NCBI GenBank assembly: GCA_011033025.1
Contig: WFMF01000139.1
Coordinates: forward strand, 62,001-126,000
Source of the DNA: Beroe forskalii
Taxonomy: Eukaryota; Ctenophora; Nuda; Beroida; Beroidae
Direction: 5' to 3'
Length of the DNA: 64,000 nt
Shown here: piece by piece, positions 22,070-34,200 of the stretch
Layout of the letters: the number at the start of each line of letters is the position of its first letter
Position numbering within the stretch: position 1 is the stretch's first letter
Notes under the pieces: model-generated
What the model was told of the DNA's origin: nothing
What the model saw: the letters and a program-made list of their open reading frames with translations, nothing else
Database searches by the model: none
Position numbers and translations under genes: made by a program

Positions 22070-23459
22070 ACCCAGATTGGACAGCTTTTTTGTTTGTCGA
22101 TAAAAATCGATGAAATTTTAGTCAGTAGGTGCCATTGGTCTAACTAAGAAAATAAATCAGTATTTTTGAGTATATGTTTTACCGTTCTCGAGAAATCGAT
22201 GGGGTGGAAATCCACCCCTTTGTCCAATAAGCCAGAGGTCGTTCGAAAAAAAAGTTTCATAAAATTTCAATCTGAATGATTTATTTTACTATTTATATGG
22301 TTTGGTACAGTGAACAAAACTCCTTTTTCGACAATATTTGTCCGTTCAGGATTTTGGGGTGGAAAATCACCCCTTGTCCAATATGAAGTATGAAATTTCA
22401 GATGATTAACAAATATGTTTCCATTGAAAGAATAACGTGCCAAGGTGATTTTTATGATTTCTGTGACAAAATATTCATGCTAGAACAGGTTTTACCAACG
22501 AAAATGGTATATTTTTTCGGGATTTGGGGTGGAAAATCACCCCTTTGTCCAATATGTGGGTACAGGTCGAAATGACGAAAATCGATCTGAGGGCCATAAA
22601 ACTGAATTGTACGTAATTTTTTCAATATTTCGGCATTGTATAGACGCCTTTGAACAGAATTTACAAGTTTGGAAAGGTTTGGGGTGATTTTCCACCCCTT
22701 TGGCACCCGAGACCCTGGTTTTTGAAGGCTGAAATCTTGAATATCAGTATTCATCAAAAACACTGCGGTTACGGACAATTTACATAGAAGATACGTTTAT
22801 GTGCTCAAAATTTATAGTTTTGGTGTCATTTACGTCATTGTCATTGCTTTTGTTCTGCGAATAAGAGCATTTGAAGATATTTGTGGAACAAAAATTGCTC
22901 TGGCAGACTTACAGTAGCGGCTTTCCAGATGTCAGGGCACCCCGGTCATCTCTTTGGTACTAAGCAGTACCACAGCAGTTCTGTGGGATAGCCACAGTAC
23001 TGTTGGAACCTATCTGAACTACTATTTGATACGGCAGAAGATGTACATAGTGCTGTAAAACGGCAGCCTCATGATAGTCTTACAGCAGTGTCACGGCAAT
23101 TTAATGTAGTATCAGGCCAACGCCATAGTAACCTTATGGGCCACGGCAGTTCCATATTGCAGTGCTACTGCCATCTTTATGATACAGCACTAACTCAGTA
23201 ATAAGAGAATAAGATAGAGGGTACAACGGCAGCTTCAACTTTCAAGTAAGCCTGTATCATGGCAAGCCCCAGCAATACTATGAGAATACTAACATACTGG
23301 AGATTTGACATGCTACGGCAGTGAAACGGCAGTATCCGGTCTTTTAGCTTTGCTGCACATGGTCATGCGGAATGGTCATGGCAGCCTCCCTGCTTTACAG
23401 ACGTTTAATAGTGATATTACCTTATTTGTGGCAACTGTGAGGTTAAAATATAGAGGCTG
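22070..23459. repeat. Repeats of a ggggtggaaaatcacccc hairpin; otherwise unassigned
   Basis: The self-complementary motif ggggtggaaaatcacccc (followed by tttgtccaat) appears near 22,201, 22,358 and 22,526, and inverted near 22,680. This suggests an inverted-repeat element of about 500 bp. From 22,900 to 23,400 there are many cggcag/cagtac short repeats. No gene seen. Confidence 0.6.
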
Positions 23460-24290
23460 ATTTGACAAAAAATGCCTTATTTCACAGCTTTTGGCCATTT
23501 AATGCATCAAAGGAGTGTTTTAGTCCTCCAAAAGTATTTTTTCTTGATCTGGAGGTCAAAATCCACCTTTTAGGTCAAAATTTAGAATTTGTGACCTTGC
23601 GTTGTCGATTTGAGGCTAACACAAAATCCAACTTTTTGATAAAAACATGGAAGGAAGACACTTATCCTCACCTGAGATCTGCCAACAAATCCTAATGAGT
23701 AAAATTTTTGATTTGAGGTGATCTTAGACAGTTTCAACTTCATTTTGGTATCAAGAATATGTCTTTACTTGCTTTTGTTGCTGTTTTGAGGCTAAATTTT
23801 GTATGACATCTCAAAAACCTGGATTTTACTGTTTTTAGCCACTTCAAACATCAAAGTGTTTGAGTCCTCCCAAAGTTATCAGTCTCAATCAAAAGGTCAA
23901 AATATACTTCCTTGGTCAAATTTGGGAGTTTTGACCTTGCGTTGTCCATTTGAGGCTAAAAAATAGCCTGAATTTTTGATAAAATCCCCAGAGGAAGTCA
24001 TAACCTCTCCTGAGCCACCAATCCATCCCATTGTGAAAAATTTGGGTTTGAGGTGATCCTAGACAGTTTCAGCTTCATTTGCCATCAGAAACTGTTTTCA
24101 TTGGCTTTGTTGCTGTCTTGAGGCTAAAACTGTGTTGCGACATCTGAAAACCTGGATTTTACAGTTTTAGCCATTTTAACCTCATGGAGGTGCTTCAGTC
24201 CTCTTAAAGAAATGTAATATTAATCAAGAGGTCAGAATATACTTCCTTGGTTCAAAGTTGGGAGTTTTTGAACTTGCGGGGTCTGGCCTC
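23460..24290. repeat. Diverged ~330-345-bp tandem repeat, 2.4 copies
   Basis: Blocks with the same order of landmarks (ttttagccattt, agtcctccaaaag, gaccttgcgttgtc, tttgaggctaa, gaggtgatc..agacagttt) begin near 23,480, 23,826 and 24,155. The copies are clearly diverged. No conserved reading frame. Confidence 0.75.
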
Positions 24291-25601
24291 TTTGACCAGA
24301 CCCCGGAAAAAGTAAAGCAGGTAGCCAGGATCTATCCATGTCAACTTGTAGCAGCCATGGGTACTACAGTTTGGTGTAGGATTGGTTTCTCTTCTGTGTT
24401 GGATATTGAGGTTAAGAAGGCCGGTCTCTGGCCGCAGGCAGCGCGCGCATACACCGCCTTCGATAACCTCAACAGACCCTGAAGGACTTGACCTTTCCAG
24501 TGAAGACTCTTCTTCTTATGTAAGAGGGTCTTCTCGAATTTTTGAGATAGGTCCCAAGGCTGTATCTCTTTTAGTTTTTGAGTTATGAGCTCTTTCGTGA
24601 GGGAAAATCGAGTCGCATGTCACAAATCGAAAGCGACTTTTTAGGTGGTTTTAACCTCATAAAATCTCAACGCAAGGTCGGATTTTGATAATTTTGTTTT
24701 GCAAATGATAGATATCAATGAGTTCTTTCATATAAGACTGTTTCCAACCATCTGGGATGCCTATTTCACTGCACAGAAGCCTTTAAGTGTCAAAAATGGC
24801 CAACTTGCATTCTGGCTGCTATCGATGTACATCCAAAAATGCTGAAATGTCTTACACTAGACAGCCTCAAGTTTCTTACCATTATTATTTATTATTATCA
24901 TTATTAAATCTGGCAATAGTAAATACTTGAATATAATACTATTGTGCCTCTTCACGTAGGCATAACAATCACTTGATATCAAAACCAATTATAAATGTCT
25001 ATAGCATCCCAGATGCTGTTAAAAGTTAAATCATCAGGTCTCTACATACTTGAATTGATAAATTGAAGATAAACCTTTTGGATAAGTCTTAGATTACAAT
25101 TACCTAGTTCATTTCGCAGGATGCAGTTTGCAATATGGAGGTGCCCAACTCCAGTCAAATTAATGTGATACCTAGCAGACTATATAAATTCAACTTTACA
25201 AAAAATTTGGTCAATGTTTTAGAAGTCGATTTCGAAACTCTCAACAACTCTGAAAAATCTCAACAACTCTGAAACATTATTTTTGAGTCCTTCTGGAGGA
25301 AATTTTTTCGCTTTTCACAGTCCTATACTAAGTCTATTACATTAGGCTTTTACAAAGTCTTTGAATATTTCTTTTACAGTTGTATACAGAATCTTTTGCA
25401 CCAGGCTTTTACAAAGTCTTTTGAGATTTCTTTTACAAAGTCTTTAAAATATAGCTGTATACAGTTTAAAGTGATCACTTTTGAAAGCTTTTCATCAAGC
25501 ACTGTGTTTGGCAATTTGAGAATACCTTTTCATACCATATAAATATAAAAGATCTGTAGCCTGTCAAGTCTAAAATGATGAGAGTAAGTATTTGGAATCC
25601 A
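24291..25601. other. Gene-free spacer
   Basis: No recognisable coding sequence. It contains repeated ttttacaaagtctttgaatatttc-like phrases near 25,330-25,450, probably the 3' region of the minus-strand LINE that follows. Confidence 0.45.
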
Positions 25602-27355
25602 TTAGTTGTTTGTGTTGCTCTGATCATTTTCTTCAATTTTGGGCTGGAGGCTATCAATGAATTCGTGCTGAGAAATCAAGAAACGAACTCTGTTTATGAA
25701 GTACTGTTGTGCTTGAGGTCCATGACTGATAAGAATTTTTGACACATAGTTGTAATTCATCATTGTAGAAGTATGTCTGACCTGGTCGAGTTCTGATGTA
25801 AGTGATTGGAAGCTAGGATCTTTCAACTCTTGGCATTCAAACAGCTGATGATATGCTGTGTCCTGAGAAGCGTGACAGAAAAGGCATGATTCTTCCTGGG
25901 GATCTTCATTGACGGCAGCTCTGCTGTGGCCAAAAAGAAGAGAGTTGCCATGAAGATAGTCAAGCATGTGGCTATCTTCCTTCTTTGTAGTAGAGTGGTT
26001 GAAAAGGCTGGAATTTGTGTCCATTACTTTACCATTTTGCAGGATATTTGATGCTACTTCACAGCATTTTGCATTCATATCTGAACTTGGCCCATAGTTA
26101 TTTTTTCTTATGATATCCTCCATCCAAATTCTTTGTTGATATTTGCTTAGTTCACTGTTTTTATACCTGTACAAGGCTTCATTTGAGTGAGTGAAGTCTA
26201 CCAAGTTGACTGATCTCAATGTACTTGGCATTTGATCATTATTTTGACATACTTGTTTGTACACTAAAAATTTCTTGATGGCTAGCAGTTGTGAACAAAA
26301 CTCTTTGTATAATGCCCCATCTACTTGTAGCAGGGTGGAAGTGACGAAATCTTTATCTGACAATGCCTTACACATAAATTTGACAGTTAGAATTTCCAAT
26401 TGCACATGGAGGGGAGGGAGTTGGAGTGTCATTTCTGTTAATGCTCTGTTGGGATTAAGGGTAGCTCCAGATATCTTCATGATAATCCTGTTCCAAAAGC
26501 TTTTGAATGTATCAAGATTATTGTCCAGCCACAGAGGAGATGCATAGTGCAGCTTTGTAAGGATCATTGTCTTGAGTAGCAGACATAAACTTCCAACATT
26601 TAACCCATGGTTTCTGTTAGTTGATCTTGTAATCATGCCCCACTTTCTATTACATTCTTTTAATTTTTCTTCTGTATGGTTTTTAAAACAAAGACTTTCA
26701 TCTATTATCAGACCCAAGACTTTTGTCGATTTGACATATTTGATGCTTTTCTCATTGATTATGAGGTCTAGGACCTGGACTCCATTGGATGAGGCTTTTG
26801 TTTTCAGGATGATGGCTTCTGTCTTGTTTTTGTCACAATTTATAACCAGCTTATTCTTTGTACACCAAGTTGTTAGATGATTGCAGACTTGCTTAGCCAG
26901 GTTATGACATGTTTGAAGGTTTTCATGCAAGATAAGTATTGTACCATCATCTGCAAACTTAAAGCAGCTAATCCAAGTTTTGACTACGAATGGAATATCT
27001 TTGATCATATCTGACACATATATTATAAACAGTAATGGTGACAATACTGACCCTTGTGTTAAGCCAAATAGTGAACAGATATGTTCCAAACCTTTGTGAT
27101 TGTTCACTAGCAAACTGATTTTCCTATTTCTTAGATAGTTATCCAATAGTTTCAATATTCTCCCTGATATTCCTAAGTTCTTAAGTTTCACCACTAATCC
27201 AGGCAGATACACAGAATCGAATGCCTTTTTGAAGTCAATGAACAAAATGATACCATTTAATCTTTGTCGTTTTACTTCTGATAAGTTAGCAAGCAGTCTG
27301 AAGAGGTACCTTGTTGTTGATCTTCCATTAGTGAATCCCTCTTGATCTTCTTACC
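25602..27355 (-). pseudogene. LINE reverse transcriptase, 5'-truncated
   Basis: Minus-strand frame of 547 codons, extended upstream to about 27,355 by QEGFTNGRSTTRYLFRLL. RT motifs seen: FIDFKKAFDS, GLTQGSVLSPLLF and the catalytic FADDGT, then a thumb and C-terminal region. The endonuclease and the first RT blocks are missing. The next sequence is a related fragment on the plus strand, head to head. Non-LTR retrotransposon; clade not assigned. Confidence 0.85.
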
Positions 27356-27399
27356 AGCCTCTTCAATAAATGTCTGCATTCAGGATTATGGCCCTGGTC

Positions 27400-29050
27400 T
27401 AGCTCACTTGTAACATTCATCAAAAAAGAAAATAAGACTTCATATTTACTCCCAAGTTCCTATAGGCCATTGACTATATCTCCTTACATTGGTAAAATAT
27501 TTGAGAGAATACTGGAAAAACGAATAAGATCATTTTGTAACGTGAGCAATACCATTGATGAAGCTCAAGAAGGTTTCATGCCGAACAGAAACACATCTAG
27601 ATACTTATATAAAATGCTTTCATCTCTTGAGGAAGTACGAAGACAGAAAATGGAAGCATTCATATTGTTCATCGATTTTGAAAAGGCATTTGACAGTATT
27701 TCTATCCCATGCTTAATCAACAAGCTGTACAAAGTTGGTATCCAAGGAGCAATTCTTAGATTGCTTCACTCAATGCTGACTGGAAGAAAAATACAAATCA
27801 AAGTCAACTCATACTTTGGTGCTTCAAGAATAAGTAAGATGTTTGGCCTTCCCCAGGGGGCAGTTCTATCCCCTTTACTGTTTGTCATTTATATCTCTGA
27901 TCTCCTTAAGACTGGAAATCTCCCCGATGATATTAAAGAATCAACTAACTGCTTCAAGTATGCTGATGATGGGAGTGTATGTGTTGTTGCCAAATCTCTC
28001 TTGGAATGTGCTTCATTGATGCAAAAAGTGTGTGATTATATCCATGACTGGTGCACTAAATGGAGATTAGTTGTAAATTGTAATGAGAACAAAACAGAAG
28101 TCATTGCTCTTAAAACTCTAGCATTGAAAAAGGCTACAGAAGAAGGTATGACACTGCCAGCAATCAAAATGGGGGGCAAAGCTCTTCACTATGTCCACAA
28201 GAGTAAAGTACTAGGTGTCACTATTGATGAAGATTTGTCATTTGTGAACCATGCAAACTTAGTGCTGAGAAGCTGTTGGTATGCATGGAACAAACTTTCG
28301 TGTTGCACTTCAGGAAAGAAAGGATTAAGCTCAGCAAGTCTCCAACTGCTCTTCAAGACGGTAGTTCTCACAAAGATACTGTATGCTGCTCCTATTTGGC
28401 TACTCAAGTGCATGGGTAAATTCAAAGACCTTTTTGCAAGAGCTATCCTTAAGATAACAGGATCACAATTCCATTTCTCAAAAAAGCTTGGAGAGTTAGT
28501 AGTCGGTATTCCACCACTATGGATAATGCTGCAAGAAATCACGAATAAGTTCCTTTTGAAAGCTCTGGTACAGAGAGATGAAGTCACATCCCTCATATTG
28601 CATATTGAATCATATCCAAAGAGCCTTTATTATTATCAAGTAGCAGATGCAAAAAGGTTCATACAGTGGATGCTCTCTAGACAAAAGGATGATGATGTTA
28701 CAAACCACACACTGCATAATATGTCCCTCATTGATGTCCCAATCAAATTCCTGTTTTATGACAAAGATGAAATCATGCATTACCGCTGTCATCTCTGGGA
28801 TTTGCATGTCAAGAAAAACATTAATGCATTGATGAAGAATGACCCTTTTACACTGGAACCCTTTGAAGAGATTACAGAAAAATCAAAGGAAATAGTTCGC
28901 TCTGTTAATTGCATCAAGTACCCTCTTGTTTCAAGGAATTGTTCTCGGTATTTCACAACAAATGTTTTGGATTTCATTCATGGCCACTGCCTTCGGTTTC
29001 AGGACTTCTGCTTCTCTGTATTGAAGTATGACAAGAATGTTGAAATGTGA
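27400..29050 (+). pseudogene. LINE reverse transcriptase, 5'-truncated, opposite strand
   Basis: Continuous frame from about 27,400 through YRPLTISPYIGKIFERIL, the fingers motif NRNTSRYLY, FIDFEKAFDS, GLPQGAVLSPLLF and catalytic YADDGS, ending at a stop at 29,050. The endonuclease half is absent. Related to, but diverged from, the minus-strand fragment that starts less than 100 bp upstream. Both contain the RT core, so they are two insertions rather than one twin-primed copy. Confidence 0.85.
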
Positions 29051-29997
29051 TTAATTTGGCGGGGGACTGGACCTACAATCTCTAACTCAATATCAAATCA
29101 TCATAGCATAACCCTTATGTACAATGGCCTTAAAGTCAGGAAACTATGAATGCCGAAAGTATGGACAAGAACAGCTGGGACCCGGTAAGCTTAGTTAGCG
29201 TCCATGATAATACTAAACTGCCTATGCCATCACTGAATGAAAAACATGTGGGGCAGGCAACGTCTGGCAAGCGTTGCCCGTCTAGTCTATTTCTTCTGAC
29301 TGGATGGCTAGAGCGCAAAGTGACGTCTATATGTGGAACGTTGCGCCGCGCGCGAGGGTAGGGTAACATCCTACGAGTGACGAGTAATCGCGTTTCTTGC
29401 TACATGAACATCAACATGCTAGGTGAACTATGAATGCAAGTGGTTTCTGGCTTTTATCAACAAATTGAAATAGAAAGAAAGGATTCAATGTCTTCATTAA
29501 GTACAATACACTTAGTTACAGGAAATCCATTCATAATTCACTTATTCAATTTCATATTTTAATTTATCTATCCATTCACACATACAACATACCCTTATTT
29601 TATTTAATTACCTCATTTTATTTCATTACAATTACATAGGTTCAATTTTAAATTATTCAATTTCACGATTCATGTAATTGTTTTTTGACACCGTAGTTAC
29701 AGTAACATTAACAGGGGCAGTTCGAATTCAGGCATGCACTTAGCTTCGCTAGCGTCTTTTGAGTGCGCGCGGCAAATAGTCATGGTGATAGTCTAACTCT
29801 AAGTCATGGGCACTTAAATGTTAAACTTCCTAAGCCGCGCAACGCAAACAGGGGTATACGTGTTTAGCAAATGTTAAACAGACACGACGCGCAAGCCGTG
29901 AACTGCAAATCGAACTGTCACCATAATGATCAACCGACTAACCGTAAAAATCGAAACAAAATTACAATCATCACAAAAAACACCAAAATGTAAAAGT

Positions 29998-30161
29998 AAG
30001 GTGGTTTCATCGTTCCGCGTCGATCAAATGGATTGATCAAATGAAAAACGCACACAATACACTTTTATGAAGACATCCGCGCAAAAAAGCAAGCGCGCGC
30101 GATTGTGTGCCATTTTCATTTGATCAGTTCATTTGATCGACGCGTAACGATGCAGGTGCCT
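29998..30161 (+). mobile_element. Fold-back MITE, family 1, unit B
   Basis: Counterpart of 4,969-5,131, with the same inverted terminal sequences and a small internal difference (agcaagcgcgcgcg). Confidence 0.82.
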
Positions 30162-30178
30162 AAAACCATTACGTTACG

Positions 30179-30330
30179 CGTATGTGTGCACATGGATCGA
30201 TCGAAAGGGCCATCGAAAGTACGCGCAAATTACAGTGCGCGCGCAAAGCTGTAAATTTGCTTTTCCATTTTCATTGAAATTTGCGCATTTTTTCGACGGA
30301 TCTTTCGATCGATCCATGTGCACACATACG
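30179..30330. mobile_element. Fold-back MITE, family 2, unit B
   Basis: Counterpart of 5,148-5,304 with the same 29-bp perfect terminal inverted repeats; 5 bp shorter through loss of one gcatc unit. Confidence 0.85.
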
Positions 30331-30412
30331 GGTGAAGGTAAATAATTCTTGATTAAAAATAAGATTGAATTTTACTAATAATTTACACCAGGAAAAAACC
30401 TTTGGGTTCCTA

Positions 30413-30637
30413 TTTCCTAAGCCCGCATAGGGGCGTGTGGACTTGGAGGACTCAAAACATCTCCCACAAAGTTTTCAGCCTCATCAACCAGTATTCACCC
30501 CAATAATTCATTCTCCAATAGCCTTAAATCTTTTATTCTAAGTTTATGGTGCACTGTAAGTATAATGGAGGCTGACCCGTCTAAACACATATCCCTGTGT
30601 GGAAGCGCGCGACACACACCTATGCGGGCTTAGGAAA
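30413..30637. mobile_element. Fold-back MITE, family 3, unit B
   Basis: Counterpart of 5,387-5,608 with tttcctaagcccgcatagg terminal inverted repeats. Confidence 0.75.
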
Positions 30638-31270
30638 CCCGTTTCCACTTAAAGAGGAGTAAGTAAAAGAGTACATCCCAAACTAAATGATAAGAGACAA
30701 AGGTAGAGGAGGGCGTATCACCTGCACACGATTAAAAGTCATTCAAACACCATATCCAATGAGTGACTTGTCTTCTGAGAGTGTCCTTCCCTCGCTACTC
30801 TGAAAGAGGTGGTGCCCCGGCAACAAGGCTATCATAATAATGGGTGAGTGTCTCTAGGAGCCAAGTGTAGGCGGTTACCAACCAGCACTTTACCCGGCAT
30901 AGCGTCACCGGCTCACTGAAACATAATACCGGTCATGAAACATCTTTTGTAGAAAGTAATTGAAATATGAGGTAGCAATATATCGCAGGACACTCAACTC
31001 AGTGAATTAGTACTATCTGAACAAGATTAATCATTTCAAATTTCCAAATCGTATACATAAGCGACTGTCAAGTGTATCACGTACGTACGAATTGTACACA
31101 AGTGGAAATTTGAGTTACCATACGACATTCTCATACACGACAACACTCGAATTACTGATACTCGGTAGTAATGTTGGAACCACCCTCACTCCTCAGTATG
31201 AGTAACTGTAAGCAAGGAACCGAGATAAGGACTGATAAGGAATACGGTATACAGGTTTGATTCTGATAAC

Positions 31271-34200
31271 TCACTTAATAAAGTTATCCGTGATGTAGAC
31301 AGTGGTAGCGTTATACCATTCCTGAGTGGAGGCCCACGCTTCAGCGGCCCCCGCTTCAGCGTACTCCGACCCAGTGACCCAGCACTGGACCACATACTCC
31401 GACCCAGTGGCCCAGTACTGGACCACATACTCCGATCCTGTGGCCCAGTACTGGACCACATACTCCGAGCCAGTGTCCCAATACTGAACCGCTAACTCCC
31501 AGTAGTGCGCCGAGGCGTCCTCCAGCCAGACCACACGCTCTGGGGTGGTGAGGGACTTCAGGCAGGAGTAGCTCCTCTCTAACATGTCCACTACACCGGC
31601 TTTCATCTGCAAGCGAATTATTAGCTGGGTACTCACCAATGCCATTATTGTCAAATGTTGCTGTTTTCCGCCGGTTCAGCTAGCATAGCCCCATGTTTAG
31701 CGTACTACTGTTAGGGATATACGTGTTTAGCAATTATGGGAGTCCCATTATTGCCAAACAAGTATTCCCTATTACAGTAACGCTAAAATAGGTCTCATTG
31801 GAAACTTTTTTGCGCGCACAAGCGCGGTACGATATTAAACAGGAACTAAGATCTCCACTAAGATCTCCTACCTGTTCAGCAAGGATCTCTCTGTTAGCGA
31901 GGATGTAGTTGAGGTTCTCTTGGAGGAAGAGGAAGAAGAGGAGGAGGGTGGAGGAGACGGAGTTGTAGATCGTGTAGGAGTACTCCATGAGAAGGGGCAC
32001 GTGGGCCATCCCGTACTTGTGGACTAGCTTCCCACACTCCTGAGGGGAGAAGGGTGGTCTGTTGGTGTAGTGGTATCAAGCCTGCTGGCTCGTGATCGAA
32101 ATTTGAATGATCCCGGGTTCGATTCCGTGACATTGCCAATGAGTTTAGAATGAAATATATCTAGGTATCTCAAGCTGTCCACTCTCCTGAGAGAGGGTAC
32201 AATCTGTACAAGACGAGAGAGAGGATAGAGCAAGAAAATACATAGAGCTGATATCTAAATACATCGAACTATGGAAATTTTCACACTGCTCATGACTCAG
32301 ATGTTCATAAAATTATCACTGAGCAATACCACCACGATGTCTAAATAAATGTCTAGGTAAATGACTATTGTCTAGGTAAATGTCTGGGTAAATGTCTAGG
32401 TAAATGTCTAGGTAAATTTGTAAATTAAAGCACTATCAAAATATCACCGAGCAATACTACACTCCTGGACATTCTGTAAGATCCTGTCCACACTCTCGTT
32501 TTCCAGGACGCTTGTGTACATCCTACCGGTGCGGGAGGCGCTGAAGGACCCGAACTCCTTAACGTCGTGGAGGATGTAAACTGCGGTCAGCGCAAACATC
32601 ACCAGCAGCGCTAGCTTCAACGCACCCTTGCAAGTGTAAGCATTACAGGGACATTTCCGACTGCACTTTGCGCGTCTTTTGCGTGCGCGGCGTATGGGCA
32701 TAAAAATAAAACCGTGCAAACTTAAGCCGCGCACACAAAAGACGCGCAAAGTGCAGTTCAAACTGTCACTATTACCAGAAGAGCTAACTTCAGCGCACTC
32801 CTGCAAGGGAGGGAATGTAAAAACTAAATAAAAGTGCACGCGACGGAAGGTAGGGATCATAAAATCCTACTAACTTGAGAGGGGACCCCAGTGCGTGGGA
32901 CATGTCGCTGCTCAGGGCGAGTGCTTTCCGCTGGTTTTCCTTGACTTTGACCTTCCCGTTAGCCGGGGTGAGGGTAACCACTAGGAAGTCTGGGGAGAGA
33001 AAGGGAGTTAGTTTATCTCAGGGGGTATTTCATGCTCCGTATTTACTTCATTTTCGCCCAGTATTTAAAGGGTACGGTACATTAGGGGTGAATGTGCCCT
33101 CACCCTTTCTGCATCTTTCAGCGTTTCAGAAAGTGAGGCTAAACAGGATAAAAGAGGGTTTCGGGAGCGCATATCTTGAATTTGGGTATGAAAAGGTACA
33201 ACCTCAAAAGAACCACTTGAAACTAACCCAAGGTCTGTTTGAGGGCGGTCTTGTTGACAGTCTTCACGACACTAGTCCACTGGTCGTGCAGGTGTTCCAA
33301 CAGCAACACTGAACTGCCCATGTGTTTGGTGAACATCTGTTGCCATAGCAACCAGGTCTGAGCGTCGCCCTGGAGACACGTCAGGAGGTAGCTCAACACC
33401 ACTTTCCTCTGCACTGTACCGCTTTGCTGTAATCTGTGAGGGAACCGTTCAGCATTTTAACATTCACACTGGCATTTGAACATTATGGTCCTTGGAATTG
33501 TCTGACAAATCCCTACTCTTGGAATAATTGAAACCTCATATTCTGACTCAGGTCCAAAGTTAAACCCCTCACTATCTGGCTCAAACTTAATTAACCTGTA
33601 CCGCTTTGCTGTAATCTGATGAGAAGGGAAGGGAAGAATGTCCTCAATCTGGTGTCGGGGGCTGAGGAGAATGCCAATTGCTTGATAACAGGAAGAGTCT
33701 CCATGAACAGTTCTTGTATGTGTAGATTGAAAATGTCAATATCAATATTATAACTACGATGACTAGTCAGGAAAAGCAACAAGCAACTATCTACAAGGTA
33801 CAACTAAGAAATTAGGTCACAAGGTTTATTTCCTCAATTCATTACGGTTTAAGGGAAAACGATAGCTGTTCCACAGCACATTGCCACCAGTACCATTGAA
33901 AAATAAATAAATTCAAGGAACTCACGTGTGGCAATAGGCCGTTGTTCACAGTGAATACCAGGTCAAAATAGCCAAAAAAGTCACTTGGCGTGATCTCCAC
34001 ACTTTCTTTGCTGTCAACTATGTCCCTAACAGGATAAGCAGTTGCCAACAGTTTGACGTGAACAGTCAATTCCGTAAAAGTAATCACTGACAACGCCGTA
34101 AAATTCATCAGTTCAGAAATAATTCAACTTGAAAAGAAGGAAAATACCATTGAAAGTTTGATTTCTTACCTAACAGTATCATCAAGGCATTTGAAAATGT

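Larger units (their letters stand above)
4275..22070. repeat. Segmental duplication, unit A
   Basis: Colinear with 29,270-49,067. The left junction is where both copies begin gttgcccgtctagtctattt (4,275ish / 29,270ish). On the right, both share a stretch near 22,005-22,068 / 49,005-49,065 and then diverge. Relative to unit B it has a ~35-copy minisatellite at 7.5-8.6 kb, an extra ~1.9 kb at 18.77-20.68 kb and a partial duplication of TMEM214 exon 5. It lacks B's CR1 element and the SINE at 32.05 kb. The two copies have many small indels, so they are not recent identical duplicates. Confidence 0.93.

Noticed and set aside
29146..29361. 71-codon ORF at the left edge of unit B, with a possible donor gtaagc at 29,185
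   Set aside because: Crosses the duplication boundary and resembles no known protein; part of it is simply unit B sequence.
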